Source of the DNA: JAHEEL01 sp963715255
GTDB taxonomy: Bacteria > Actinomycetota > Acidimicrobiia > Spongiisociales > UBA5794
DNA length: 64,000 nt
Direction of reading: 5' to 3'
Assembly (NCBI GenBank): GCA_963715255.1
Contig: CAVQRN010000002.1
Span: 1 to 64,000 of the forward strand
The notes below the pieces were generated by a model. It was not told where the DNA came from and made no database searches. It saw only the letters and a program-made list of their open reading frames with translations. Position 1 is the first letter of the stretch; each line of letters begins with the position of its first letter. Made by a program: the position numbers and the translations under genes. Shown here piece after piece: positions 8,642-18,075 of this stretch.

Positions 8642-9154
8642 TCAGCCCTCCTTCGTCTCGGTCTTCGCCTCGGCCTTCTTCGCGGAATCGGCCGGCTTCT
8701 TCTCGGCCTTCTTCGCCTCAGCCTTCTTCGCCTCGGCCTTCTTCGCGGAATCGGCCGGCTTCTTCTCGGCCTTCTTCGCCTCAGCCTTCTTCGCCTCAGC
8801 CTTCTCGGCGGAGTCGACCGGCGTCTTCTCAGCCTTCTTCTGGGCTGCAGGAAGTTCGATCTTCTTCACCTCGAGGCGGGTGTACTTCTGACGGTGGCCG
8901 GCGCGACGTCGATACCCCGTCTTGTTCTTGTACTTGAAGATATCGATCTTCGGACCGGTGGAGTCGCCGACAACCTCGGTGGTAACGGTCAGCTTGTCGA
9001 GAGCGTCGCGGTCTGAGATGACGCTGCCATCGTCGTTGACGATGAGGAGCGGTTTGAACGTCACTTCCCCTTCGGCTTTGACGCGCTCGACGTCGAGAAC
9101 GTCACCCTCTTTGACTTTGGCCTGCTTGCCGCCGGCGCGAATGATGGCGTACAT
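8642..9154 (-). CDS. rplU: 50S ribosomal protein L21 with Lys/Ala/Glu-rich tail
   Basis: Residues 1 to about 103 are a normal L21: MYAIIRAGGKQAKVKEGDVL at the start and FKYKNKTGYRRRAGHRQKYT near the end. The remaining 65 or so residues are a low-complexity tail built from KKAEAK units and KKPADSA, with a period near 21 residues (63 bp). The tail is highly charged and probably helical or disordered. Such extensions occur on ribosomal proteins in some actinobacteria, and their function is unknown. The tandem DNA repeats make this stretch prone to length change. Confidence 0.97.
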   Translation of the reverse strand: MYAIIRAGGKQAKVKEGDVLDVERVKAEGEVTFKPLLIVNDDGSVISDRDALDKLTVTTEVVGDSTGPKIDIFKYKNKTGYRRRAGHRQKYTRLEVKKIELPAAQKKAEKTPVDSAEKAEAKKAEAKKAEKKPADSAKKAEAKKAEAKKAEKKPADSAKKAEAKTETKEG

Positions 9155-9264
9155 GATCCTTCAATACTTGTGGTGGGCGAGCCGACTTTCTCGGCGCGGT
9201 CATACGCTCCACGTACGAAGCGCCCGCTCATGATAGCGGAATGACGTCCTATGGCCAGAGCGGT

Positions 9265-10803
9265 CTACGACTCGTCGATGTCTTCGGAATCGATAGCCAT
9301 CGGAACTCCGGTTGCGGCAGCTTCTTCGTGCAGAAGGACGCCCCGCCCGCTGCAGTGAGGGCACGTCTCGGAGAACGACTCGAGAAGACCGGCCGACACG
9401 TTCTTCCGGGTCATCTCGACCAGGCCGAGGTTCGAAACGTCGAAGACCTGCGTACGCATCTTGTCCTTCGCGAGGTGCTCCCGCATGCGGAGAAGCACGG
9501 CGTCCTGGTTCTTCTGGATCTCCATGTCGATGAAATCGATCACGATGATCCCGCCGATGTCCCGGAGCCTCAACTGACGCGCGATTTCCTCGGCGGACTC
9601 GAGGTTGTTCTGTAGCACCGTGTCCTCGAGATTCGAGTGACCAACGTACCTCCCGGTGTTCACGTCGATAACGGTGAGCGCTTCCGTGCGATCGATGACG
9701 ATGTGGCCACCGGATGGGAGCCAGACCTTTCGGTCGAGCGCCTTGCGGAGCTGATCCTCAACGTGGAAACGTTCGAACAGCGGGAGCTCGTCACCGTATA
9801 GCTGGACCTTCTCGATCAGGTCGGATCCGGTGCCACCGAGATACGCGAGGATCTGGTCGTGAGTGTCGCGCTTGTCGACGATCAGTCGTTTGAAGTCCCG
9901 CGTGAAGTGCTCGCGAATCACCCGTATGACGAGCGGCGGCTCCTGGTAGATGAGCGTGGGAGCCGTGGCCGACTTCATGTCCTTCTCGATACCGGTCCAG
10001 ATCTCGCTGAGCCGGTCGATGTCTGACTTGATGTCTTCGGGCGTTGCGCCCTCAGCAGCGGTACGGACGATCACGCCCATCCCCTCGGGCCGGAACTCGG
10101 CAACGAGTTCACGCAGTCTCCGGCGTTCGTCGTCCTGCAGGCGTCGCGAGATACCCCTCACTTGAGCATCGGGGGCAAGCACCAAGTAGCGCCCAGCGAG
10201 GCTGATCTGGTTCGTGAGGCGGGCACCCTTGTGGCCCATCGCGTCCTTGACAACTTGCACGAGGACTGAATCGCCCGGCTGGAGCGCGGACTCGATGCGC
10301 TTCGACTTGCCATTCAATTCGTAGTCGCCGTAGTTCACGTCCCCGGCATACAGAACACCGTTCTTGCCTCCGCCGAAGTCGATGAACGCCGCCTCCATCC
10401 CAGGGAGGACGTTGCGGACTTTGCCGAGATAGACGTTGCCGACGAGGGATCGCCTGTCGGAGCGAGCTACATAGTGCTCAACGAGAACCGGACCTTCCAG
10501 GACCACGATCTGGGTCTGGTGCGGCATGGAGCGCACCAGCATCTGCTTGCGCGCGGTGTCCGGAGGTGGGGCAACCTCAATGTGGGCCGGTCGACGCCGA
10601 CGTCGCGGATCGGGGCGCTGTTGCGGCTTCTGCTGCTTCTTCGATTGTCTCTTCTGCTTCGCCGGTTCCCTGGTGGTCGGCGCTTCATCGGTCGAGAATC
10701 GGCGGACGGTGACAGCTTCGCCGCCGACCGTCCGCACCGTGCGCTCCTCTGTTGCAGATCCGCGACGCACCACACGCGCGGACTTCTTCCGGAACAATCC
10801 CAT
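9265..10803 (-). CDS. ribonuclease E/G family protein
   Basis: An endoribonuclease of rRNA and mRNA processing, 512 residues. The first 85 or so are a basic, disordered extension rich in Lys, Arg and Gln. The S1-type RNA-binding domain follows (VGNVYLGKVRNVLPGMEAAF ... IDFGGGKNGVLY). The catalytic DNase-I-like domain carries the magnesium-binding Asp residues in LTVIDVNTGRYVG and GIIVIDFIDME. The zinc-link CPHCSGRG is near the C-terminus. There is no long C-terminal degradosome scaffold, so the length is closer to RNase G. AAGGAG lies 7 nt before the ATG. It is upstream of rplU-rpmA-obgE, as in other actinobacteria. Confidence 0.95.
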   Translation of the reverse strand: MGLFRKKSARVVRRGSATEERTVRTVGGEAVTVRRFSTDEAPTTREPAKQKRQSKKQQKPQQRPDPRRRRRPAHIEVAPPPDTARKQMLVRSMPHQTQIVVLEGPVLVEHYVARSDRRSLVGNVYLGKVRNVLPGMEAAFIDFGGGKNGVLYAGDVNYGDYELNGKSKRIESALQPGDSVLVQVVKDAMGHKGARLTNQISLAGRYLVLAPDAQVRGISRRLQDDERRRLRELVAEFRPEGMGVIVRTAAEGATPEDIKSDIDRLSEIWTGIEKDMKSATAPTLIYQEPPLVIRVIREHFTRDFKRLIVDKRDTHDQILAYLGGTGSDLIEKVQLYGDELPLFERFHVEDQLRKALDRKVWLPSGGHIVIDRTEALTVIDVNTGRYVGHSNLEDTVLQNNLESAEEIARQLRLRDIGGIIVIDFIDMEIQKNQDAVLLRMREHLAKDKMRTQVFDVSNLGLVEMTRKNVSAGLLESFSETCPHCSGRGVLLHEEAAATGVPMAIDSEDIDES

Positions 10804-11255
10804 CGGTGAACTCCTTCGAGGTGCCAGGGATCCGGCGAGGTTCGTGCACGAATGGCTTCAACGTGAGGTCTGGCACGACGGAGTCTCGATGATCGATGGT
10901 CGCAATGTGCCGGTAGACGTTGAGCATGCGCGTGTGCTTCTCGATGGTCCCAGGTCGAAAACGGCGACCGCGCTCTGCGGTCGTCTCAAGAAGCGAGAGT
11001 AGCGGGATAGCCGCCCTACCCAATGGCAATCACTCCATTGCCAGGACTCTCGTTGGTGACAAGCTTCAAGTACCAAGCTGCATGAGGTGAGAGGAACTCG
11101 CCTGCTCTTTGCTGAGTCCATCCGCACACGAGTCGAGGAACAGGTATGGGACTATCGAAGACTGTGGTCTTGCTTGGATCTTGATACTTGAAGCTTGAAA
11201 CTTGAAGCTTGAAACTTGAGGCTTGAAGCTCGAACCTCGAAGCTTGACGCGTCGC
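10804..11255. other. intergenic region with hairpin and tandem repeats
   Basis: I support no gene in these 450 bp. On the minus strand, upstream of the RNase E/G gene, a 6-bp hairpin GACCGC/GCGGTC (10966-10982) is followed by CGCCGTTTTC. It could be an attenuator-like element, since RNase E genes are often autoregulated through long leaders. Between about 11158 and 11246 is a run of CTTGAAGCTTGAAA-type 14-bp repeats. A partner AAGCTTCAAG lies near 11060, so the tdk side can form a long imperfect hairpin. Confidence 0.55.
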
Positions 11256-11855
11256 TCACTCGTCCTCATCGTTTCCGAGGCCCAATTCCTCCTGCCGCGC
11301 TTCGTCCGGGTTGTAGCACCGACGGCATCGGGCCTCGTACGCATCCTGGGAGCCGAGGACAACCAACTCGTCGGATTGGACGACTCGCTGTGTGAAGAGG
11401 CCAGGACCGCCGCACCGATGGCAGACAGCAAGCGCTTTTGTCACGTACTCGGCGCGCAACATCAGCGAAGGGATCGGCTCGAAGGGGCGGCCGAGGTAGT
11501 CGAGGTCCAGTCCTGCGATGATCAACTGCTTCCCTGAGGCAGCCAGATTCGTAGCCACCTCGACGAGACCCTCATCGAAGAACTGTCCCTCGTCGATCCC
11601 GATCACGATCGTTCGATCCTCCACAGCGTGGAGCAGTTCGGTCGAGTCGGCGACGGCAGTTGCCTCGGTCGAGAGGTTCGAGTGCGAGACGACCGCTCCG
11701 GTGGCGTACCGAGTGTCGAGCTGGGGTTTGAAGGTTTGGACCGGAATCCTGGCGATGCCGTACCGGGTCACCCGGCGAATGAGCTCTTCGCTCTTCCCAG
11801 AGAACATCGGCCCCGCGATGACCTCGATCCAGCCCTGTTCGGAGCGTCGGTGCAT
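11256..11855 (-). CDS. tdk: thymidine kinase
   Basis: Phosphorylates thymidine to dTMP in salvage. The 199-residue type II enzyme has the P-loop IAGPMFSGKSEELIRR, IVIGIDEGQFFD (Walker B/lasso side), and four zinc-binding cysteines in VCHRCGG and EARCRRCYN. The ATG at 11855 is chosen because the residues immediately upstream are not conserved family sequence. It lies downstream of rodA, and the 3' side runs into the short tandem repeats described separately. Confidence 0.95.
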   Translation of the reverse strand: MHRRSEQGWIEVIAGPMFSGKSEELIRRVTRYGIARIPVQTFKPQLDTRYATGAVVSHSNLSTEATAVADSTELLHAVEDRTIVIGIDEGQFFDEGLVEVATNLAASGKQLIIAGLDLDYLGRPFEPIPSLMLRAEYVTKALAVCHRCGGPGLFTQRVVQSDELVVLGSQDAYEARCRRCYNPDEARQEELGLGNDEDE

Positions 11856-11884
11856 GAACGATGACTGTAGACCACATGGGTCGA

Positions 11885-13055
11885 CTAGGAATCCGCAGAG
11901 CGCTCCGCCGGAAGCGTCGAACGGCGCATCCACGTTGAGTGGGCAAGTCCCAAAGCGATGCTCATCGTCACGAACACCGTGCCACCCGATGACATGAACG
12001 GCAGCGGAAGACCGGTGACCGGCATCAACCGAACGGTCATGCCGATATTGACGAAGACATGGAAGGCGATGAGCGCGGCGATCCCCGTAGCAGTCAGTTG
12101 ACCGAACCGATCCCTTGCATTCGCCGCCGACACCAACACGCGCCAGATGATGACCCCGAAGAGCACGAGCACGAGGAAGCTTCCAGCGAATCCGAGCTGC
12201 TCACCGACAGCCGTGAAGATGAAGTCACTCGACTGCTCTGGAACGAATCGGAGATTCGTCTGGGTTCCATTGAACAGTCCCTTGCCGAACAACCCACCGG
12301 TACCGATCGCGACCTGGCTCTGGAACTGGTTGTACTGCGTCACCAGAACATCGGTCACCGGATCGAGGAACGCGGTCAGTCTCGTGATCTGGTATTCCTT
12401 GATCGCCCCCACTTGGAACAGGCCTACCGTCCCGACGAGGGCGGCGACGATCAGCGCCGCCATCTGTCGCCAGGTTGCGCCGGCAACAAAGATCATGACC
12501 CCGGCGATGAAACCGAAGGTGAGCATTGTCCCGAGATCCGGCTGCCGGAAGATGAGCACCGAGGGCAACGCGACGAGCAGCGACGCCCCGCGCCACACGG
12601 TCCCAACGCATCGGCTGAGCTGCGGCGGAAAGCAGCGCAGCAAGAGCGAGAATGACGGCGAGCTTCGCGATCTCAGACGGCTGGAACCGGATCGGTCCAA
12701 GCTGCATCCACCGCTGTGCCCCCTTCACCGAGGATCCGAGCGGGCTCAGAACCAGAACCAGGGTGACGATGGAACCAAGGTAGATGGCCGAGACCCACGG
12801 ACGGATCGTCGCAACGTTGATCAGCGAAACAACACCGAAGGCCATGAACCCGATCAGTACGAACGCAGCTTGCTGTTCGAGTTCGCGGGTCGGACTCACC
12901 CCGAGTGCCTCCAGACGGGGGGCCGAAGCCGTGTAGATCATCAAGAGTCCGAAAGCGGAGAGGGCCACGTACGCGATCAGGAGCAGCCAATCGGGACGGA
13001 GCTGCCGCTCCCGCCGGAGAAGTGAGATCTGGCTGCGTTCGGCTGCGATCTGCAT
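11885..13055 (-). CDS. rodA: RodA (SEDS glycosyltransferase), one frameshift
   Basis: RodA polymerises lipid II glycans for cell elongation together with PBP2. Its ATG at 13055 shares a base with the mrdA stop (TGATG). The N-terminal part has WLLLIAYVALSAFGLLMIYT and WMQLGPIRFQPSEIAKLAVI. The frame then changes near 12605. The other frame continues with SVLIFRQPDLGTMLTFGFI, FVPEQSSDFIFTAVGEQLG and LPLPFMSSGGT, all SEDS hallmarks, to the stop at 11885. Joined at GACCGTG, the two parts give a full-length RodA. Because the gene is essential in rod elongation systems and both halves are well conserved, the shift is probably an assembly error. Confidence 0.93.
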
Positions 13056-15580
13056 CAGTCTGTGTCCGCCCCGGCTTCGAGCGGAGTCACCGCAGATTCA
13101 CCGTTCAAGATGTACTGGAGGACCTGGCGCGCGACCGGTGCAGCCACTCGCCCTCCCGACCCTCCCCGCTCAACGACGACGGTCACGACGTACTCGGGCG
13201 ACAGGACCGGAGCCACACCGACGAACCATGCCGAGTCGACCTGCTGGACATCCTCCACGGCCTTGATGATCTCAGCGGTCCCGGTCTTGCCGCCCACGGT
13301 CGAGACGTTCGGGCCAAACCCCAAGAAGGCACTGCGCGCCGTGCCGATCGGTCCGTTGACGACCTGCTGGAAATCGCGGCGCAGTGCGTCAACGGTCGCC
13401 GGATCCATGTCGATGGTCTGGACGATCGCCTTCGAGTTCTTGTCAACGACATTCCCCTCCTGGTCAACCATCTCGGACACGACGCGGGGCTTCCAAAGGG
13501 TCCCTCCATTCAGCATCGCCGAGAATCCATTTGCCAACTGGAGAGGCGTAACAAGAACCGCTCCCTGGCCGACGACGGCGTTCATCAGATCTCCACCGAC
13601 CCACGGTCCGGTCGAGCGGACCCGTCCGGTGTCCTTCCGCTGCTCCTCGCGAAACCACTGCCGATCGGGAATCAGACCGGGCTTCTCGAACGGAAGATCG
13701 ATCCCGCTCTCGGTTCCGAACCCAAATGACCGGGCCCACTCCTGCCACAAATCCTCGTTGTTGATGCCCGTCTCGTCCGACCGCTCATTCCAGATCCGAA
13801 GCGAGATCTCCCAGAAGTAGAGGTCGCACGAAGCCTGGAGCGCACCGTGCAGGTCGAGCGGGCCGTGCCCGTTCCGCTTCCAATCCCGGTACACCTGGGA
13901 CGATCCGTCGTTGAATTCGAAGCGGAGACTGCCGGTGCAGTTGTAGAGATCGGTGTCGGAAGTCAACGGCTTCAAGTCACCGTCCGAGGGGGCCGGTTGA
14001 ACCGGTTCCGCTTCGGCTCCGGTCGCCTCACCCGGAGGTGCGGTTCCGGTGTTCTCGTCGCCAAGGATCCGGTCGCCCTCCGGACGGTCCAGCGGGTAGA
14101 TCCCATCCTCGAGCGCCAGCACGTACGCGACAGCTTTGAACGTCGACGCCGGTGCGTACTGGCCCTGAACGGCGAAGTTCGAGAAGGCGTTGATCGTTCC
14201 GAGACTCTCCCACTCGCTCTGCGTTAGTCCGCTCACGAACGCGGCTGGGTCGAATGACGGGTACGACGCCATCGCGATGATCGAACCATCGTTGGGGTTC
14301 TCGACGACGCCGACCGCTCGGATAGGACACCAGTTGTCCGAATGCGAAACAACGATGGCATCGTCGGTGATTGCGATCACTCGCAGGGTCGTTGCGAACG
14401 AATCCCCTTCTTCAACCTCGAATCGCTCCCCGTCGATGTCAACCACGGCGATGAGCTGGGATCGATCCGCCACGACAGCTTCGAGCAGCATGGTCCGCTC
14501 AATGATCCCGGAGAGCAAGGTTCGGGAGGCGACGCCGACCTCGACCCGCTGAACGGGTACACACACGCCCTCGTCGTCGATCGGGAGACCGGGATAGAGC
14601 GATCCGAGCACCTTGCCTTCATCGATCTCGATAACCGTCTCGGCAGCGACACTGTCTTCGTCGGAAGCGGTCCCGTCTTCATCCGAGCCCTCCGCGGCCG
14701 CCGCTGCTTCGATGGCGGCTCGCTTGGCCTCCAGCTGTAGCGCTTCCAGAGCTCGGAAGAGCCGCGTCGGAATATCCCCGTCTTCGGCGGCCAGCGCCTC
14801 TCGGCGCTCTGCCATCTCGAGTTCTCTGGCCAATCCGAGTCCGCCTTCGAGGGACTCTTGAAGTTGGGCTTGAATCCCACTGTCGATCGTGAGGATGAGA
14901 TTGTCCCCCGGGGTCGATTCCTGTTCTCCGAGTAGCTGTAGCACCGAACGACCGGCATCGACCTGATACGTGATGACCCCTTCGGTTCCACGAAGCTGGT
15001 CGTCGTAGGAACGCTCGATACCGGCCTTGCCAACAACGTCGGTCCCCTTCACCCCTGGTCGCTCGAGGTCTGCTTCTGATGGCTTGCCGATGTAGCCCAG
15101 TACCTGAGCGGCAAGCTCCCCTCCCGGGTAGTCACGAATCGGTTGTGGGATCACGGCAACGCCGGGGAAGTCTTCACGGTGCTCGAGCAGGGTCAGCGCC
15201 TGCCGCTCAGTGAGATCCTCGGCAAGAGTGATCTGGGCTCCGGATGTGGCATTCTCGAACCGTTCGAGAATCTCACTTGCCGGTTGATCGAGAAACGCCG
15301 AGAGGCGCTGGGCGAGATCCTCCGCGATTTCGTCCTCGACGAGAGCCATGTCGACGACCGCGGCAAGCGAGGCCGTCGTCCCTGCGAGCAGTTCGCCGTT
15401 GCGATCGAAGATGTCGCCCCGGGGGGCGGGTGTCGGAACCACACGGATCAGATTTCGCTCTGCCTCAGCCGCATAGGTGTCGGTCTCGGTCACCTGGATC
15501 GTCCAGAGACGAAGTCCCAGGACACCGAGCATCACCGCGAGCACGACACCCACACCGGCGAGCCGCCATGTACCGGTCAT
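13055..15580 (-). CDS. mrdA: penicillin-binding protein 2 with large insert
   Basis: The elongasome transpeptidase. The ATG at 15580 overlaps the mreD stop by 4 bp. It has one N-terminal membrane anchor, then the PBP dimerisation domain with PAPRGDIFDRNGELLAGTTA. The transpeptidase domain has Ser479 in PASTFK, SCD near residue 610 and KTGTAE near 790. At 841 residues it is about 200 longer than most PBP2 proteins. The main excess is an insert at residues 252-422, between LTIDSGIQAQLQESLEGGL and NPNDGSIIAMASYPSFDP. The insert has a Glu/Ala-rich helical, acidic part, then a compact segment of alternating hydrophobic strands (SQLIAVVDIDGERFEVEEGD). A shorter insert rich in Pro and Glu lies near residues 505-530. 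Confidence 0.95.
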   Translation of the reverse strand: MTGTWRLAGVGVVLAVMLGVLGLRLWTIQVTETDTYAAEAERNLIRVVPTPAPRGDIFDRNGELLAGTTASLAAVVDMALVEDEIAEDLAQRLSAFLDQPASEILERFENATSGAQITLAEDLTERQALTLLEHREDFPGVAVIPQPIRDYPGGELAAQVLGYIGKPSEADLERPGVKGTDVVGKAGIERSYDDQLRGTEGVITYQVDAGRSVLQLLGEQESTPGDNLILTIDSGIQAQLQESLEGGLGLARELEMAERREALAAEDGDIPTRLFRALEALQLEAKRAAIEAAAAAEGSDEDGTASDEDSVAAETVIEIDEGKVLGSLYPGLPIDDEGVCVPVQRVEVGVASRTLLSGIIERTMLLEAVVADRSQLIAVVDIDGERFEVEEGDSFATTLRVIAITDDAIVVSHSDNWCPIRAVGVVENPNDGSIIAMASYPSFDPAAFVSGLTQSEWESLGTINAFSNFAVQGQYAPASTFKAVAYVLALEDGIYPLDRPEGDRILGDENTGTAPPGEATGAEAEPVQPAPSDGDLKPLTSDTDLYNCTGSLRFEFNDGSSQVYRDWKRNGHGPLDLHGALQASCDLYFWEISLRIWNERSDETGINNEDLWQEWARSFGFGTESGIDLPFEKPGLIPDRQWFREEQRKDTGRVRSTGPWVGGDLMNAVVGQGAVLVTPLQLANGFSAMLNGGTLWKPRVVSEMVDQEGNVVDKNSKAIVQTIDMDPATVDALRRDFQQVVNGPIGTARSAFLGFGPNVSTVGGKTGTAEIIKAVEDVQQVDSAWFVGVAPVLSPEYVVTVVVERGGSGGRVAAPVARQVLQYILNGESAVTPLEAGADTD

Positions 15581-16080
15581 GTCGCCCACGTCCGTTCGGG
15601 GGGCTTCACCGTGATCTTCGTCAACCAGAAGACCGGGTAGGCGAGGACCACGTTGTACAGCGCCGGCACGAGGAGATGCCCGACGAATCCGGGACGGTTG
15701 ATGATCCCCTGACCGAACAAGGTTCCAAGGACCGCATACGTGAACTGTCCGATCAAGGTGAGACCGAATACTCCGAGAAGGACGACCGGGGTCCCTACGA
15801 TCTCACGATCGCGCACCTTCAGCGCGAGGAACGCAACGATGGTGAACGTGCTGGCCCACAACCCGAGCGGCGAGCCACCGAGGAGATCCTGGAAGAATCC
15901 CCCGGTGAAGGCGATGAAGAGCGCCTGTTCCGGATCCAGGAATCGGGCCAGTGCGATCACAGTGAGCATCCCGAGGGCCGGTGCGTACCCGAGCGGACGG
16001 ACATGTTGAAACACGGTCGTCTGGATCAGTACCGCGGCGATGACGAGACCGAGAGCGATGATGACCTTCCCGCTCGTCAC
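15577..16080 (-). CDS. mreD: rod shape-determining protein MreD
   Basis: A 167-residue integral membrane protein with about five predicted helices, including IIALGLVIAAVLIQTTVF and the conserved GGFFQDLLGGSPLGLWAST. It links MreC to the elongasome. It overlaps both neighbours, mreC upstream and mrdA downstream, by 4 bp, so the group is a tight operon with translational coupling. No anomalies seen. Confidence 0.95.
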   Translation of the reverse strand: MTSGKVIIALGLVIAAVLIQTTVFQHVRPLGYAPALGMLTVIALARFLDPEQALFIAFTGGFFQDLLGGSPLGLWASTFTIVAFLALKVRDREIVGTPVVLLGVFGLTLIGQFTYAVLGTLFGQGIINRPGFVGHLLVPALYNVVLAYPVFWLTKITVKPPERTWAT

Positions 16081-16976
16081 TGCCGCTCCGATCCCGGATC
16101 GGTGAACGACGGAGCGTCAATGAGTGGAACTTCGCTCTCCGGATCGGCATCGAGTGGTGACCATCCGACCACTACCTTCACGAAGTCGAGTTGAGAGAAC
16201 GCTGCCGCCGGATCGACGGTGGTCCTCAGGGCGAATCCGACGTCCGCCGCCTTCGTCTCGTCGGCAAACCCCACGACGATCCCGGGAGGGAACAGGCTCC
16301 CGTCGGTGAGAACGACCGCTCCTTCGCTCACGGGTTGGGTTGCGTCGAACATATCGAGCCGGAGCCGGGCGTCTCCCCGCCCGGTGACAACACCGGTCTG
16401 GTTGGTGTCCTGCACGCGGACGCCGACCGAGACCAGGGGGTCGGTGATGAGACGAACCCGAGCCGAGGATTTCGTCACGAGATAGACCCGGCCCACCAGA
16501 CCATCCTCGTCGACAACGGCCTGCCCCACGATGATCCCGTCGTCGGATCCTCGATTGATGATCCGGATATGGTCGAATGTCGACGCGCCGGCGGAGTAGA
16601 TGAGTGCGGTCACCGTTGCGAGATCCTCCGGCGGAGCAAGGTCGTTGATTGCCTCGAGTTCCGCCACCCGCCGTTCGAGGGCAGCCGTCTCCCGAAGACG
16701 CTGCTCGAGCCTTCGGACTTCCGCCTCGAGTCGCTCGTTCTGATCACTGAGACCGGCGACGTTTGAGATCCCGTCGACGAATCCGACGACCGGCCGCACG
16801 ACGAAGTCGATCGCTTCTTGAACCGGAGCAGCGAGCGTCTGGGCACCGCCGCGGATCACGGTCGTGACGCTGTCACCCGAGGAACGGACGTCGAACGTCG
16901 CAATGAGGAATCCCACGGCCAGGAGTGTGACGAACAAGGCCGTCGAACGATCGAGACGTCGTCCTGAGGGGAACAT
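16077..16976 (-). CDS. mreC: rod shape-determining protein MreC
   Basis: A 299-residue bitopic protein with a membrane helix at about residues 11-27 (ALFVTLLAVGFLIATF) and a periplasmic coiled coil at about 70-105 (NERLEAEVRRLEQRLRET). The beta-domain contains RGSDDGIIVGQAVVDEDGLV, VSVGVRVQDTNQTGVVTGRG and LTDGSLFPPGIVVG. MreC dimers position PBP2 and RodA. It lies between mreB and mreD in the conserved order. Confidence 0.96.
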   Translation of the reverse strand: MFPSGRRLDRSTALFVTLLAVGFLIATFDVRSSGDSVTTVIRGGAQTLAAPVQEAIDFVVRPVVGFVDGISNVAGLSDQNERLEAEVRRLEQRLRETAALERRVAELEAINDLAPPEDLATVTALIYSAGASTFDHIRIINRGSDDGIIVGQAVVDEDGLVGRVYLVTKSSARVRLITDPLVSVGVRVQDTNQTGVVTGRGDARLRLDMFDATQPVSEGAVVLTDGSLFPPGIVVGFADETKAADVGFALRTTVDPAAAFSQLDFVKVVVGWSPLDADPESEVPLIDAPSFTDPGSERQ

Positions 16977-16997
16977 CAGTTCCGGCCCGGGACCATG

Positions 16998-18029
16998 TCA
17001 CCCGCGGCCGCTGGATTGGAGCACGGCGTGAAGCACGTTGAACTCCTCCAGGACCGCTCCCGACCCGAGCACCACGCTCTGTAGTGGTCGTTCTGCGGTC
17101 ACGATCGGCATACCCGTCTCGTGAACGAGTCGCTGATCGATACCGCGTAGCAGGGCACCGCCACCGGCAAGCACAATGCCACGTTCCATGACGTCGGCTG
17201 CCAACTCGGGAGGTGTCTTGTCGAGGGTGTACTTGACCGCGTCGACGAACGCTTCGACCGGCTCTTCGATCGCTTCTCGGATCTCCGCACTCGAGAGCAC
17301 GATGGTCTTTGGCAAACCCGTGATCAGGTCACGACCGCGGACCTCGGCGGCCGGTTCGCCTGCGTACGGCCACGCCGATCCGATCGCCATCTTCACCTGC
17401 TCGGCGGTTCGCTCGCCGAGCATGAGGCTGTACTCCTTCTTCACCCACTGGATGATGGCGTCATCAAGCTCGTCGCCGCCGATCCGAATGCTCTTCGATA
17501 CGACGATTCCACCCAGCGAGATCACCGCGACCTCGGTGGTCCCACCGCCGATGTCGACGATCATCGATCCCGTCGGCTCGTGCACGGGCAGGCCGACGCC
17601 GATCGCCGCAGCCATCGGCTCCTCGATCGTGTACGCCTTCCTCGCTCCCGCGTGGTAGGCAGCTTCCTCGACCGCCCTGCGCTCGACCCCGGTGATGCCG
17701 GAAGGGACACAGATGACGATCCTGGGGCGCGCCGCGAATCGGCCGGTGTGCACCTTGTCGATGAAGTACCGGAGCATCTTCTCGGTCACATCGAAGTCGG
17801 CGATCACGCCATCGCGCAGTGGCCTGATGGCCTGGATATACGACGGGGTGCGTCCGATCATTCGTTTCGCGGCCATCCCGACTTCGAGCGGCCGATTGTC
17901 GCGTGTATTGATCGCGACCACCGACGGTTCGTTGAGGACGATGCCTTGGCCGCGGACGAACACGAGCGTGTTCGCCGTGCCGAGGTCGATGGCCATGTCC
18001 CGACCTGCGAAGGACAGAAGGCTATTCAT
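16998..18029 (-). CDS. mreB: rod shape-determining protein MreB
   Basis: The actin-like filament protein that directs lateral wall synthesis, 343 residues. Nucleotide-binding motifs are AIDLGTANTLVFVRGQGIVL (phosphate 1), MIVDIGGGTTEVAVISLGGI (phosphate 2) and GIVLAGGGALLRGIDQRL (adenosine). Its presence with mreC, mreD, mrdA and rodA shows the organism grows as a rod or lateral-wall-elongating cell. The intergenic gap to ndk is about 45 bp. Confidence 0.98.
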   Translation of the reverse strand: MNSLLSFAGRDMAIDLGTANTLVFVRGQGIVLNEPSVVAINTRDNRPLEVGMAAKRMIGRTPSYIQAIRPLRDGVIADFDVTEKMLRYFIDKVHTGRFAARPRIVICVPSGITGVERRAVEEAAYHAGARKAYTIEEPMAAAIGVGLPVHEPTGSMIVDIGGGTTEVAVISLGGIVVSKSIRIGGDELDDAIIQWVKKEYSLMLGERTAEQVKMAIGSAWPYAGEPAAEVRGRDLITGLPKTIVLSSAEIREAIEEPVEAFVDAVKYTLDKTPPELAADVMERGIVLAGGGALLRGIDQRLVHETGMPIVTAERPLQSVVLGSGAVLEEFNVLHAVLQSSGRG

Positions 18030-18075
18030 GGGAGCGTCCCCTGGGAGTGTGTTGTCAGTGTAACTACGGGAGCGT

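Noticed and set aside
10526..11029. Small genes in the rng leader region
   Set aside because: Frames on both strands overlap the RNase E/G start and show no conserved motif.
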